A stretch of 64,000 nt of DNA from VXRD01 sp965232265. Its GTDB lineage: Bacteria; Latescibacterota; UBA2968. Below, piece by piece: positions 23,827 through 32,550 of the stretch. The translations under genes and the position numbers were made by a program. A model generated the notes under the pieces. The model did no database searches. It saw only the letters and a list, made by a program, of their open reading frames with translations, and was not told the DNA's origin. Every line of letters starts with the position of its first letter. The first letter of the stretch is position 1. Location of the stretch: positions 124,001 through 188,000 of the forward strand of contig CBDDPH010000002.1 in assembly GCA_965232265.1 (NCBI GenBank). The letters are read 5' to 3'.

Positions 23827-26328
23827 GTGAAAAAAATATGTGTTATCGGCCTTCTGCTCGCTCTGTGGGTTGGTGCAGAGGGGTATGTGATTCTTACAGA
23901 ACAAAATTCGCGTGGAAGTATTGTGACTCTTCGCTGGTCCCCTTCTCGGGCCGGGGCCGGCATTCCCTTTGTGGTCAATACCGGGAGTTTTCCCTTTCCC
24001 GAGTCCGAGGTGGTGCGGATTGCACAGCAGGGATTTAACGACTGGGGCGCGGTGCCATCGGCATTTATTACATTTGAATATGAAGGTACAGCACAGCTTG
24101 AAGCATCGAGTAATGATAATCGCAATGTGATCATTTACGACGCGACAGGAGAGATCATAGGAGCACCCGAGGGATCGGGGATTGTTGCAATTGCACGGGT
24201 TATCAATAACGACGATGGTCTTATTACGGATACGGATATTATTTTTAATGGACGGGATCACGAGTTTTCGATTGCGGAGAATACTACGCCCGAGAATCTG
24301 ACCGATCTTCACGCTGTGATGACGCATGAAATCGGTCATTTGTTGGGGCTGGATCACAGCCCCTGGGTGGATGAACCCGAACTCCGCGCGACAATGTTTC
24401 CCTATGCTTCGAATCAGGCGCCGCGCGCGGAGCGTTCTCTGGAAGCCGATGATATCGCGGGTATAACGGCGATATACCCGGTGGAAGGGCTAACTGGTGG
24501 CGTGCGTGGGCAGGTCGTGAGTGCGGATGGTCCCGCATTTGGCGTGCATGTGGTGGTCTATCAGGCAGACACTGAGGTATTTGTCGCGAGTGCTCTGTCG
24601 GGTTCGGCAGGTGATCAAAAAGGACCCAATGGCGATGGGCGTTATGAAATTCTCGGGTTGCCTCCGGGCGATTATCACGTTGCGATTGTGCCGCACCATC
24701 CTGCGATTTCTGCCGATAATTTTGGCGGTATTTTTCAGACATTATATGTCGGGCGATTAGAAAAAGAGTACTATAATAATGCGTTTTTGCAGGGCAATGC
24801 CCAAATTGTGCGCGTTGAAGTCGATCGCGTGATAGAAAATGTCGATTTTGCGATTGGACCTTCTGTGGCGGGCGCGCCCTTTATTCGGGAGACTATTTTC
24901 CCAGCCAATACGCCCGATCCCAATGGCCCCTATCGCTTTTCGGCAAGGGTGACCGATAATACAGGGGTGGCAACGGTTGAGTTGCATTATCGGGTCAATG
25001 GCGGGGGCGTGCAGGTGCTGCCAATGACGCCTACGGGGAACGATATTTTTTCCGCTGAACTCGACGGACAAAGTGTGGGATCGCGGGTTGAATATCGGGT
25101 GGTCGCGCGCGATGGCGATGGCAATGAAACGCCTTCACCGCCATCCGAATTGCCAATGTTGCTATTCGATGTGATATCCCTTTCAGGATCCCCCGTACTT
25201 TTTGTTGCATTGCGAGATGCCGATGTCTTGGCCGTTATCGATATGGGATCGGGTGAAGAGGTGGCGCGTATTCCCACCGGCGTGGTGCCCTTGAGTGTTT
25301 TGATGACGCCAGATCAGCGCTATTTGTTTGTCGCCAATACAGGAGGAAGTGAAGGCACATCTGAGAATCGGGTCACGGTTATCGAGACCGCCACGCATCA
25401 GGTGGCGGCGAATATTGAGGTTGACAATGCGCCTTTGGATATCGCTTTGAGCGCGGATGGGCAGCTGGTCTATGTCACCAATTCACAGTCTAAGAGTATT
25501 TCAGTAATAGATGTGGCGAGTTTGACCGTGCGTTCTCGTATTCGGGTGCCGATTAGCGGAGAGGAGGGGCCTTATGGCGTGGCGATTCATCCGGATGGAA
25601 AGCGGCTTTATGTCACAGATATCAATGGCAATCAGGTACTGGTTGTCGATACCGCACGCAGGGCGACTGTTGCCCGCATTGATGTGATTGAGGAACCCCG
25701 CTCACTGGTTATATCCGCAGATGGGGAGCGGTTGTATGTATCGGGGGGGGATTTTGGCGACGATGGCGGTGGCGGTGTTGCGGTGATTGATACCGAGTCG
25801 GAGTCTGTGGTGACAACGATTCGTATGGATGGTGGGATATTTCGTCTCGCTTTATCGCCAGATGGTTCCCGATTGTATGCGACAGATCGCTTGAATGCCC
25901 AGTTGATCGTCGTGGATGTGGCGCAAAATCGCGTTGTGAATACTGTAAAGGTTTTGCCCGAGGGCGAGGAGACGCGCGATTTGTTTGTGTCTCGCGACGG
26001 GGCGCAGGTGTATGTGGCGAACCAGAATTCGAATGAGCTGGTTATTTTTGATACGGAATCGTTTCAGATTCTGAGAACGCTGAGTTTTGAGGATAGGCCA
26101 CGCGGTATCGCGTTGCGCTCTCAGCCAGCGGTTTTTCTGCCTTTGAAGGAGATAGCCGGTCGAGCGGATTTCGATGGCAGTGGGAAGATCGACTTTGGCG
26201 ATTTTCTCCTGTTTGTCGCCGCGTTTAGCGCTGAGAGTCCCGATGCGCGTTTTGATTTGAATGGAGATGACCAGGTCAATTTCGGCGATTTTTTATTATT
26301 TTCCAGTGTTTTCGGAAGAACGGCATGA
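23827..26328 (+). CDS. Secreted matrixin-like metalloprotease with YVTN propeller and EF-hand/dockerin-like tail
   Basis: 833 aa; GTG start after the pilin-like gene by three bases. Signal peptide 1-20. Metzincin protease domain with zinc site HEIGHLLGLDH (167-177) and a Met-turn in RATMFPYA. A carboxypeptidase-regulatory-like module follows (about 218-275), then a bacterial Ig-like segment, then YVTN-type seven-bladed propeller repeats (about 445-770; LFVALRDADVLAVID, LYVTDINGNQVLVVDT and others). The last about 55 residues hold two calcium-loop units (DFDGSGKIDFGDF and DLNGDDQVNFGDF), the same module as in the DUF1501 protein at 31081. It probably acts outside the cell on a protein substrate, with the propeller for binding; the substrate is unknown. 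Confidence 0.85.
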   Translation: MKKICVIGLLLALWVGAEGYVILTEQNSRGSIVTLRWSPSRAGAGIPFVVNTGSFPFPESEVVRIAQQGFNDWGAVPSAFITFEYEGTAQLEASSNDNRNVIIYDATGEIIGAPEGSGIVAIARVINNDDGLITDTDIIFNGRDHEFSIAENTTPENLTDLHAVMTHEIGHLLGLDHSPWVDEPELRATMFPYASNQAPRAERSLEADDIAGITAIYPVEGLTGGVRGQVVSADGPAFGVHVVVYQADTEVFVASALSGSAGDQKGPNGDGRYEILGLPPGDYHVAIVPHHPAISADNFGGIFQTLYVGRLEKEYYNNAFLQGNAQIVRVEVDRVIENVDFAIGPSVAGAPFIRETIFPANTPDPNGPYRFSARVTDNTGVATVELHYRVNGGGVQVLPMTPTGNDIFSAELDGQSVGSRVEYRVVARDGDGNETPSPPSELPMLLFDVISLSGSPVLFVALRDADVLAVIDMGSGEEVARIPTGVVPLSVLMTPDQRYLFVANTGGSEGTSENRVTVIETATHQVAANIEVDNAPLDIALSADGQLVYVTNSQSKSISVIDVASLTVRSRIRVPISGEEGPYGVAIHPDGKRLYVTDINGNQVLVVDTARRATVARIDVIEEPRSLVISADGERLYVSGGDFGDDGGGGVAVIDTESESVVTTIRMDGGIFRLALSPDGSRLYATDRLNAQLIVVDVAQNRVVNTVKVLPEGEETRDLFVSRDGAQVYVANQNSNELVIFDTESFQILRTLSFEDRPRGIALRSQPAVFLPLKEIAGRADFDGSGKIDFGDFLLFVAAFSAESPDARFDLNGDDQVNFGDFLLFSSVFGRTA

Positions 26329-26452
26329 TGTGAGATAATTTTTTACCCTTAAATTGTGGTGTATATTGCAATGGCGTGTGATTGACATACGCGTTTGTGA
26401 AACTTCAATGTCGAGGCAGGGATGTCTCTCTTAATCTGACAAGGAGGATATG

Positions 26453-27316
26453 ATGACGTTTGGACAAGGTGATTATGTCTATACGGTGCAGGAAAATTGG
26501 TGGACGCTGCCCGAAGGCTGGTCGTTTGGATGGGTGCCGGCGGTGGCTGTCGATTCGCAGGATCGCGTTTATGTGTACAGTCGCAGCGAGCACCCGATGG
26601 TGGTTTTTGATCGCGAGGGCAATTTTTTGTCTTCCTGGGGCGAGGATGTGTTAAAAGACGCGCATGGCATTTATATCGATGCAGAGGATCACGTCTATTG
26701 CGTGGAGCGCAATACGCATTGTTTGCGGAAGTTTAGCTGTGATGGCGAGTTGTTGATGACGGTGGGGACGCCCGACCAAGAAGGCGATGAGGGCGAGCCG
26801 TTTCGGTTGCCGACCGATGTGGCGTTTGATTCTCAGGGGTTTATGTACGTGTCCGACGGATATGGCAATGCGAGGATGCACAAGTTCACTCCCGATGGCG
26901 AGTTGATCACGTCCTGGGGCGAACCGGGCACGGGACCAGGGCAATTTGATCTGGTGCATTCTGTGCGGGTCGATAAGGATGACCGTTTGTGGGTGGCGGA
27001 TCGGAGCAATAATCGCATTCAATTTTTCGATACTGAGGGCAATTTTCAGGGCGAGTGGACGGGTTTGCACCAGCCCGATACGGTTTATATTGATGACGAG
27101 GATGGCGTGGTTTATATCGCGGAGTTGGATCAGCGGGTGAGTATCTGGACAGTTGATGGCGAGAAATTGTCCGAGTGGGGGCGCGGTGTTGAAAGCGATA
27201 TCCCGGGTGAGTTCAAAAAGTGTCCGCACGGTATCTGGCTGGATTCACACGGCGATTTGTATGTTGGAGAAGTGCAGACAGATGGCCGGTTGCAAAAGTT
27301 TATCCGACAAAGGTAA
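26453..27316 (+). CDS. NHL-repeat six-bladed beta-propeller protein
   Basis: 287 aa. No signal peptide; starts after AAGGAGG. NHL-type repeats are visible throughout (AVAVDSQDRVYVYSRSEHPMVVFD, HGIYIDAEDHVYCVERN, DVAFDSQGFMYVSDGYGNARMHKF, SVRVDKDDRLWVADRSNNRIQFFD). It resembles the catalytic core of peptidyl-alpha-hydroxyglycine alpha-amidating lyase, but proteins of this type in bacteria are mostly of unknown function. The repeated W at the end of blades (SSWGE, TSWGE, SEWGR) is typical. A second ATG three bases earlier is also possible. Confidence 0.8.
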   Translation: MTFGQGDYVYTVQENWWTLPEGWSFGWVPAVAVDSQDRVYVYSRSEHPMVVFDREGNFLSSWGEDVLKDAHGIYIDAEDHVYCVERNTHCLRKFSCDGELLMTVGTPDQEGDEGEPFRLPTDVAFDSQGFMYVSDGYGNARMHKFTPDGELITSWGEPGTGPGQFDLVHSVRVDKDDRLWVADRSNNRIQFFDTEGNFQGEWTGLHQPDTVYIDDEDGVVYIAELDQRVSIWTVDGEKLSEWGRGVESDIPGEFKKCPHGIWLDSHGDLYVGEVQTDGRLQKFIRQR

Positions 27317-27323
27317 GACAGTG

Positions 27324-28178
27324 ATGATTGAGGGTATTATCACTTATGGCCGGATGATTAAATTCGGCCACAGTATTTTTGCCCTGCCATTCGCGCTTTC
27401 GGGCGCGGCATTGGCAGCGGCTGGATATGGGATTTCGTCCGAACAGGTGTTCTGGATTGTGGTGGCGATGGTGGGCGCGAGAAGTGCGGCGATGGGGTTT
27501 AATCGGCTTGTGGATCGGAAAATGGATGCGGCCAATCCGCGCACATCTAATCGCGAGTTGCCGCAGGGGATTATTTCTGCGGGTGCTGTGAAAGTGTTTG
27601 TTTGTGTGTTTTCTGCGCTACTCGTTTTTGCGGCCTATAAGTTAAATCCACTGTGTTTGATGCTGTCTCCCGTGGCATTGGGTATTGTGTTTTTTTATTC
27701 TTATACGAAGCGTTTTACGTGGACGACACAGCTTTTTCTCGGTTTGGCGTTGTCTCTCGCGCCTGTGGGGGCGTGGATTGCAGTGACGGGACAATTGGAT
27801 GCGAAGATTTTACTGCTGGGTGGGGCCGTGTTGATGTGGGTTGCGGGATTTGACGTGATTTACGCCTGTCAGGATGTCGAGTTTGATCGGCGATTTGGCG
27901 CGTATTCGATTCCGCAGAAATTTGGGATTGGTCCCGCATTGTGGATTGCACGAATATTTCATGTGATTGCTTTTGGTTTGATGGTGTGCGTGGGCCAGGT
28001 GTTTGAACTGGGGATATTTTATGTGGTTGGCGTGGCGTGCGTGGGCAGTTTGCTGATTTACGAGCATTATTTGGTGAGACACCGGGATTTGTCAAAAGCG
28101 GGCATGGCGTCTTTGACGATGAATGGCGTGGTTAGTGTGGTGTATTTTGCGGGGACGCTGGTTGATTTGTTGTTGTAA
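27324..28178 (+). CDS. UbiA-family prenyltransferase (quinone pathway)
   Basis: 284 aa integral membrane enzyme joining a polyprenyl diphosphate to an aromatic acid. The first Asp-rich motif is NRLVDRKMDAANPRT (near residue 55-70), the second is CQDVEFDRRFGAYSIP (near 180-195); eight to nine hydrophobic segments. Ahead of the start the frame is open for 57 codons into the NHL gene, but homology begins at MIEGIITYGRMIKFGHSIFA. Directly followed by a UbiX-type flavin prenyltransferase, a pairing seen in futalosine-type menaquinone synthesis (MqnP/MqnM) and in ubiquinone synthesis; I cannot decide between them from this window. Confidence 0.9.
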   Translation: MIEGIITYGRMIKFGHSIFALPFALSGAALAAAGYGISSEQVFWIVVAMVGARSAAMGFNRLVDRKMDAANPRTSNRELPQGIISAGAVKVFVCVFSALLVFAAYKLNPLCLMLSPVALGIVFFYSYTKRFTWTTQLFLGLALSLAPVGAWIAVTGQLDAKILLLGGAVLMWVAGFDVIYACQDVEFDRRFGAYSIPQKFGIGPALWIARIFHVIAFGLMVCVGQVFELGIFYVVGVACVGSLLIYEHYLVRHRDLSKAGMASLTMNGVVSVVYFAGTLVDLLL

Positions 28179-28197
28179 TCCTGGAGACCTGTTTGCT

Positions 28198-28791
28198 ATG
28201 AAACAAATTACGGTTGCGATTACCGGAGCAAGTGGGGCCATTTACGCGCTGCGAACGTTGCGCGCATTGCTGATGCGCGAGGTTGCGGTGGATGTGGTGA
28301 TATCCGAATTTGGCTGGATGTTGCTGCGAGATGAGGCGGGCTTTGACGGGAAACAGCGAGATTTTGGTGGGTTCATTCGGAAACTTTACGGTGTTTCGGT
28401 GGATAATATGGCACTGCATCCCCTTAAGAATCTCGCTGCAACGCTGGCGAGCGGTTCGGCGCAGTCAGACGGCATGGTGGTGGTGCCGTGTTCGATGAAA
28501 ACGCTGGCGGGTATTGCACATGGGTTATCGCGCAATTTGATTGAGCGCGCTGCTGATGTCACATTGAAAGAACGCCGGACGCTCATCATCGTGCCGCGCG
28601 AGACGCCGATGAATTTGATCCAACTGCGCAATATGGTGGCGGTGGCCGAAGCGGGTGCTGTCGTGGTACCGGCGATGCCGGCATTTTATCAAAAGCCGGA
28701 GACGTTCGATGATTTGGCAGATTTTGTCGTTGGTCGAATTTTGAGTCTATTGGGCATTGAGCACGATTTGTATCCGGCGTGGGCAGGGTAA
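28198..28791 (+). CDS. ubiX: Flavin prenyltransferase (UbiX/Pad1 family)
   Basis: 197 aa. Makes prenylated FMN, the cofactor of UbiD-type decarboxylases. The FMN-binding VAITGASGAIYALRTLRAL is at 5-23; VVVPCSMKTLAGIAHGLSRNLIERAADVTLKERRTLIIVPRETP (in the middle) is the family signature. The start is chosen at 28198, 19 bases after the UbiA stop. No UbiD gene is in the window. The stop codon directly abuts a TCCGCAGA repeat. Confidence 0.93.
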   Translation: MKQITVAITGASGAIYALRTLRALLMREVAVDVVISEFGWMLLRDEAGFDGKQRDFGGFIRKLYGVSVDNMALHPLKNLAATLASGSAQSDGMVVVPCSMKTLAGIAHGLSRNLIERAADVTLKERRTLIIVPRETPMNLIQLRNMVAVAEAGAVVVPAMPAFYQKPETFDDLADFVVGRILSLLGIEHDLYPAWAG

Positions 28792-28835
28792 TCCGCAGAA
28801 AAAACGCGAGTAATTTGAGCGTTTTACGCAGATAA
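28791..28835. repeat. TCCGCAGA/ACGCAGA interspersed repeat, copy 2
   Basis: ATCCGCAGAAAAAACGCGAG..TTTGAGCGTTTTACGCAGAT; about 40 bases nearly identical to copy 1 (7545-7599). The AAAACGC/GCGTTTT arms may also act as a terminator between the convergent ubiX and RNB genes. Confidence 0.75.
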
Positions 28836-28850
28836 AAAAGGGGCTGGGGA

Positions 28851-30995
28851 CTAAAAACCTACCGCTGATTGCTGGTAGGTTTTTTCCGTGAAGTGTGCCC
28901 AGCCTTTCCAGCGGTCAATGCCTGTTAGGCGCAGGTCAATTTCGTCGCCGACTTCTACGGGATAACCCGGATAGATGACTGTTTTGAAGGAAGGGTCGAG
29001 GAGTTCGACGAGGACGCCGCGCATTTTGAGGTGGAGAACAACGGCGCGAAATTCCCGGCCGATTTGATTTTCCCACGTTTGTAACATCAAATCGCGGGTA
29101 CGGCGGTGTACCAGATCGTCGATGAGATCCTGCGTTTCCCACATGCGGTAGCGCAGGGTGTTGAGGTCGTCAACCGTGTAAAGGGATTGCTCGGTTTTAA
29201 GGTAGTGATCGATCTGGCGTTGCATCACCAGGTCTGTGTATCGGGTTGTGGGTTGGGTGATGGGACAATAATGCGATATGCCATAGCCGTGGTGTGTTTC
29301 GGGTGTTGTGTTGAGGCCGATATTCGGGGTCTGGCGGTGAAGTTCGTGGCGACGCACGACGGGGTGGGGGATTTGTGTGATGGACTCGGTATTTTCAATG
29401 GGGTCGCGCATTTCGTAAATTGCGGGGATCCCTTTATTATCGCACCACCTGCCAGCAGCTATGCCAGCGAGCAGGGATAGTTCGCGGGCAATACGAAGCG
29501 CGTGGTTTGGGGGTGATTGTTCTTCGAGGTCGTGCATGGCCGTTTGCCGCTTTTTGTAGAGGCGTGCAGATAATTGCGAGAAGAATTTTATGGCGCGGTG
29601 CTGCGGGTGAGCGGGATCGTTCAGTGCATGGTCGATGTTTTCAGGTGAAAGGTCCGCTTTGTTGATTGCGGTCGTTTGCGCGATACAAAAATCTTTGATG
29701 CGGCCAGCCCGATTCACGCGCCAGAAGATGCTGAGTGCTGGGTGCCTTTTGTCGCTTTGGAATTGGCCCAGATCGTGAGCAAAGCGCGTGGGCAGCATGG
29801 AAATGGGATGATCGGGAAAGGGAATGTGCGCCATGCGCTCGGCAGCGTCGCGGTCGATGTGCGAATCTTTGGGGATGAGTGCGCCGATATCTGGAATGTG
29901 TACGCCAAACTCTGCGCCTCCAAAGAGCCTGCGGCGGTATGAGAGGGCAATGTTTGGGTGATCGGGTGGGTGTATGACAAAGACGGGTTGTTTTTTTTGG
30001 TTGCCACAAGTGGGCGCGAGTGTTTCTGCCTGGCGGATGGCGAGGTCTGAAAATGCGGTTGGAACTTCGGCGCGGAGCAAGTCGAGGTTTTGATCGCGTT
30101 TCCAGACCTTTTTTTTGATAAGTAGTTCGACTGCGGATTTTTGGCGGTTTTTTCTGGTTTTGCAAATTTCGGAGATCAATGCCTGAGCGTGAGTTGCGTG
30201 TTGGGATTCGCTGCCCCACAATGCGTATTGTCGCATCTGTTCCAGATAGGTTTGCTGGCGTGGCGTCAGTGTGTTCTCTGCAATGGATTCGGCATTGTTC
30301 GCCATGGCGTGGATAAATTCTTCGCGTTCTTCATCCCGATCTTTTTTGCGGCTGTTGTGTTGGCGGCGGAAGTATGCCTGATCGACCGTGTAGGGCGAAT
30401 ACGTGTTGGAAAATTGTGGCTGAAAATAAGGACAGTCGCCGTGCAGGTGAAGATAGAGGGCGATCCACTGTGTGGCATCGATTTCTGTGTTGTAAAAAAG
30501 GTTGGCGATTTCTGATAGTGGAAGCGGGGTTGCAGATTCAACGGCGATTTCCCATACGTCTTCGAGGTCTATTTCCCGGCTCAAGGTGCGGACGGTCATT
30601 GCATAAGTTTTGAGTGGGATATCGCACGATGAGATACCGGTGAGATAGACGAGGTTGGGGTGGTGAAAGCGGAGACGCCGACCATCTTCTGATAAGACTG
30701 TGATTTCGGAAATTTTGCGGGGCAAAACAGCCTGGCAAGTTCCCATGAGCAGGCGTTTTCGAAAGCGAAACAGGACGATTTCATCCTGGACAGGTGTGCC
30801 GGGTAGCCTGCCTTTTGTATGAGGCACATCTTGGGAACTCGGTATTCCATCTTCATCCAGACGGCCCGTGTAACGCTCGTCGGGTTGGTTTTTGTGTTCA
30901 TTGCGGATGATCAGACCGTAGATGCGTTTGACCAGGCTGGCGTAGAAGTAGAGGTAGCGATTGGAGATTGTGATTTCGCGTTTGGGTTTTTGCAT
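28851..30995 (-). CDS. RNase II/R (RNB) family protein with the catalytic Asp cluster replaced
   Basis: 714 aa (an ATG 21 bases further upstream is also possible). N-terminal OB-like part (TPVQDEIVLFRFRKRLLMGTCQAVL), a helical middle, then an RNB fold. GVHIPDIGALIPKDSHIDRDA (in the middle), ISMLPTRFAHDLG and TTRYTDLVMQRQID are clear RNB motifs, and a C-terminal S1-like barrel is present. The segment that should read like TIDPEDAKDIDDA reads FVIHPPDHPNIALS, so the four metal-binding aspartates appear as His, Asn, Ala and Leu. It is therefore probably not an exonuclease but an RNA-binding or regulatory relative. The conserved Arg-Tyr-x-Asp segment is kept. The layout is closest to the cyanobacterial/chloroplast-type RNB proteins. 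A strong terminator lies just upstream. Confidence 0.75.
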   Translation of the reverse strand: MQKPKREITISNRYLYFYASLVKRIYGLIIRNEHKNQPDERYTGRLDEDGIPSSQDVPHTKGRLPGTPVQDEIVLFRFRKRLLMGTCQAVLPRKISEITVLSEDGRRLRFHHPNLVYLTGISSCDIPLKTYAMTVRTLSREIDLEDVWEIAVESATPLPLSEIANLFYNTEIDATQWIALYLHLHGDCPYFQPQFSNTYSPYTVDQAYFRRQHNSRKKDRDEEREEFIHAMANNAESIAENTLTPRQQTYLEQMRQYALWGSESQHATHAQALISEICKTRKNRQKSAVELLIKKKVWKRDQNLDLLRAEVPTAFSDLAIRQAETLAPTCGNQKKQPVFVIHPPDHPNIALSYRRRLFGGAEFGVHIPDIGALIPKDSHIDRDAAERMAHIPFPDHPISMLPTRFAHDLGQFQSDKRHPALSIFWRVNRAGRIKDFCIAQTTAINKADLSPENIDHALNDPAHPQHRAIKFFSQLSARLYKKRQTAMHDLEEQSPPNHALRIARELSLLAGIAAGRWCDNKGIPAIYEMRDPIENTESITQIPHPVVRRHELHRQTPNIGLNTTPETHHGYGISHYCPITQPTTRYTDLVMQRQIDHYLKTEQSLYTVDDLNTLRYRMWETQDLIDDLVHRRTRDLMLQTWENQIGREFRAVVLHLKMRGVLVELLDPSFKTVIYPGYPVEVGDEIDLRLTGIDRWKGWAHFTEKTYQQSAVGF

Positions 30996-31027
30996 GGTTT
31001 TGTCTCGTCTCAACATAGCTGATTAGC

Positions 31028-31057
31028 AAAAAGCCCCGGTGCGTGACCGGGGCTTTT
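31028..31057 (-). terminator. Terminator after the DUF1501 gene
   Basis: AAAAAGCCCCGGT, 5-base loop, ACCGGGGCTTTT: a GC-rich stem flanked by A and T runs, so it can work on both strands. It lies 24 bases beyond the DUF1501 stop. Confidence 0.85.
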
Positions 31058-31080
31058 ATGATTCAGACGATGCCGGATGC

Positions 31081-32511
31081 TCAACGGTTTCGGTAGGCAT
31101 CGACAAATTTCAGGAAATCGCCAAATCCAACGTTGCCATCGCCGTCTAAGTCGAATTTAGACTCGTTAGTACCGAAAGCCTGTGCAAATTGGAGAAAGTC
31201 GTTAAAGTCGAGTTTGTCGTCGGCATTAAAGTCAACTTTGGCGAGGTCAAGGGAGGGCGATGGCGGTCTGAGAATGGGTATGTGAGACGTATTGGATGAA
31301 AAGATGCTTGAGACAACATCTTGTGATACGTCAAACCAATCTTTGAGTACCGAGGCATAGACATGTCGGAAGTCGTGATCGTAGTAAAAGTCACCGCGCC
31401 TGTCAACCCGTTCAAAGTTGGGGTCTGAACCTGCAATGCCTGCGTTGACCGCTGGGCCAAAGAAGAACATGGGGGCTGATGTGCCGTGATCGGTGCCTGC
31501 GCTGCCGTTTTCTTTTGTTCGACGACCAAATTCCGAAATGCTCATGCCGAGCACGCGGTCTTGCAATTGATGTTGCCGCAGGTCCTGAACGAAAGACGTG
31601 ACTGCTTCGTTGAGATATCGCATCAGGGTGTTGTGGCGGTTGAGCTGATTGGAATGTGTGTCGTATCCGCCTTGTGAAACCAGATACACTTTGGATTTCA
31701 GGCCACCTGCGATCAAGCGTGCGACCAGACTGAGTTGGTTGGCGAGCGAATTTCCGGTGGGATATTCAACCCTGTTCGCGCCTTTATCTGCAGCCTCTCT
31801 GACTTGTGAGGAATATTGCAGGGATTCAAAATTGATGCGGCGAATAAAGTCGAGTTCATATCCTGCCGGTGTGGGGATTTCACCGTCTTCGATAATTTGG
31901 TTGCCCCGCTCCACGAGATAGACAAATTGCCTGGGGTTGCGCAGTGCAATACCCATAGCACCATTTTTGCCCAGCAGAGCGAGGGATAGCACAGGCCCGA
32001 TGTCAACGGCAAGAGGATGTTCTGGCAGGGTGTCTGGAAAACCCGGGGTTTGGGATTCAAAATAGCGCCCCAACCAGCCGTGGTTCAAAAATTCGTTGGA
32101 ATTCGATGCGGTCAACCAGATGTCAGTTGATCGGAAGTGCGATCGGTTGGGATTGGGATAGCCCACCCCCTGCATGATCATCAACTGACCTTCCTCATAG
32201 AGTTCTTTGAATCCGGAGAGTTGGGGGTGCAAGCCCTGGGTGGGGGTGAGTCTGAGGGCTTCTGATTTTGTGACGTGGATTTTGGGACGCGCCTGATAAT
32301 AGGCGTCGTTTTCAAAATTGACCAGGGTGTTGAGGCCGTCGTTACCGCCATTGAGGCGAATGATAACGAGCACGCGGTCGGTCTCGCTGAGGGTTGCTGC
32401 GGCCAGGGGCCCAACCGCTTCGGCGCGCCCATAAGCCCGCGTCATAAAACCGCCGAGTGCAAACCCAGCACCACCTCGGGTGGCATTTTTGATAAAGTCG
32501 CGTCTGTTCAT
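31081..32511 (-). CDS. DUF1501 protein with Tat signal and EF-hand/dockerin-like tail
   Basis: 476 aa. Twin-arginine signal MNRRDFIKNATRGGAGFALGGF, then the DUF1501 (sulfatase/alkaline-phosphatase-like) domain: NGGNDGLNTLV, GVGYPNPNRSHFRSTDIW, GSAGTDHGTSAPMFFFG and DFRHVYASVL. The last 55 residues contain DFNADDKLDFNDFLQFAQAFG and DLDGDGNVGFGDFLKFVDAY, two calcium-loop units identical in plan to those of the metalloprotease at 23827. Ribosome site GAAGGAG. It follows the DUF1800 gene by 39 bases; DUF1800/DUF1501 pairs are a frequent two-gene operon in Planctomycetes, Bacteroidetes and related groups, of unknown function. Exported in folded form. Confidence 0.88.
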   Translation of the reverse strand: MNRRDFIKNATRGGAGFALGGFMTRAYGRAEAVGPLAAATLSETDRVLVIIRLNGGNDGLNTLVNFENDAYYQARPKIHVTKSEALRLTPTQGLHPQLSGFKELYEEGQLMIMQGVGYPNPNRSHFRSTDIWLTASNSNEFLNHGWLGRYFESQTPGFPDTLPEHPLAVDIGPVLSLALLGKNGAMGIALRNPRQFVYLVERGNQIIEDGEIPTPAGYELDFIRRINFESLQYSSQVREAADKGANRVEYPTGNSLANQLSLVARLIAGGLKSKVYLVSQGGYDTHSNQLNRHNTLMRYLNEAVTSFVQDLRQHQLQDRVLGMSISEFGRRTKENGSAGTDHGTSAPMFFFGPAVNAGIAGSDPNFERVDRRGDFYYDHDFRHVYASVLKDWFDVSQDVVSSIFSSNTSHIPILRPPSPSLDLAKVDFNADDKLDFNDFLQFAQAFGTNESKFDLDGDGNVGFGDFLKFVDAYRNR

Positions 32512-32550
32512 AACGAGCTCCTTCTGGAGGCTAACAGGCAGGCCTCAAAT

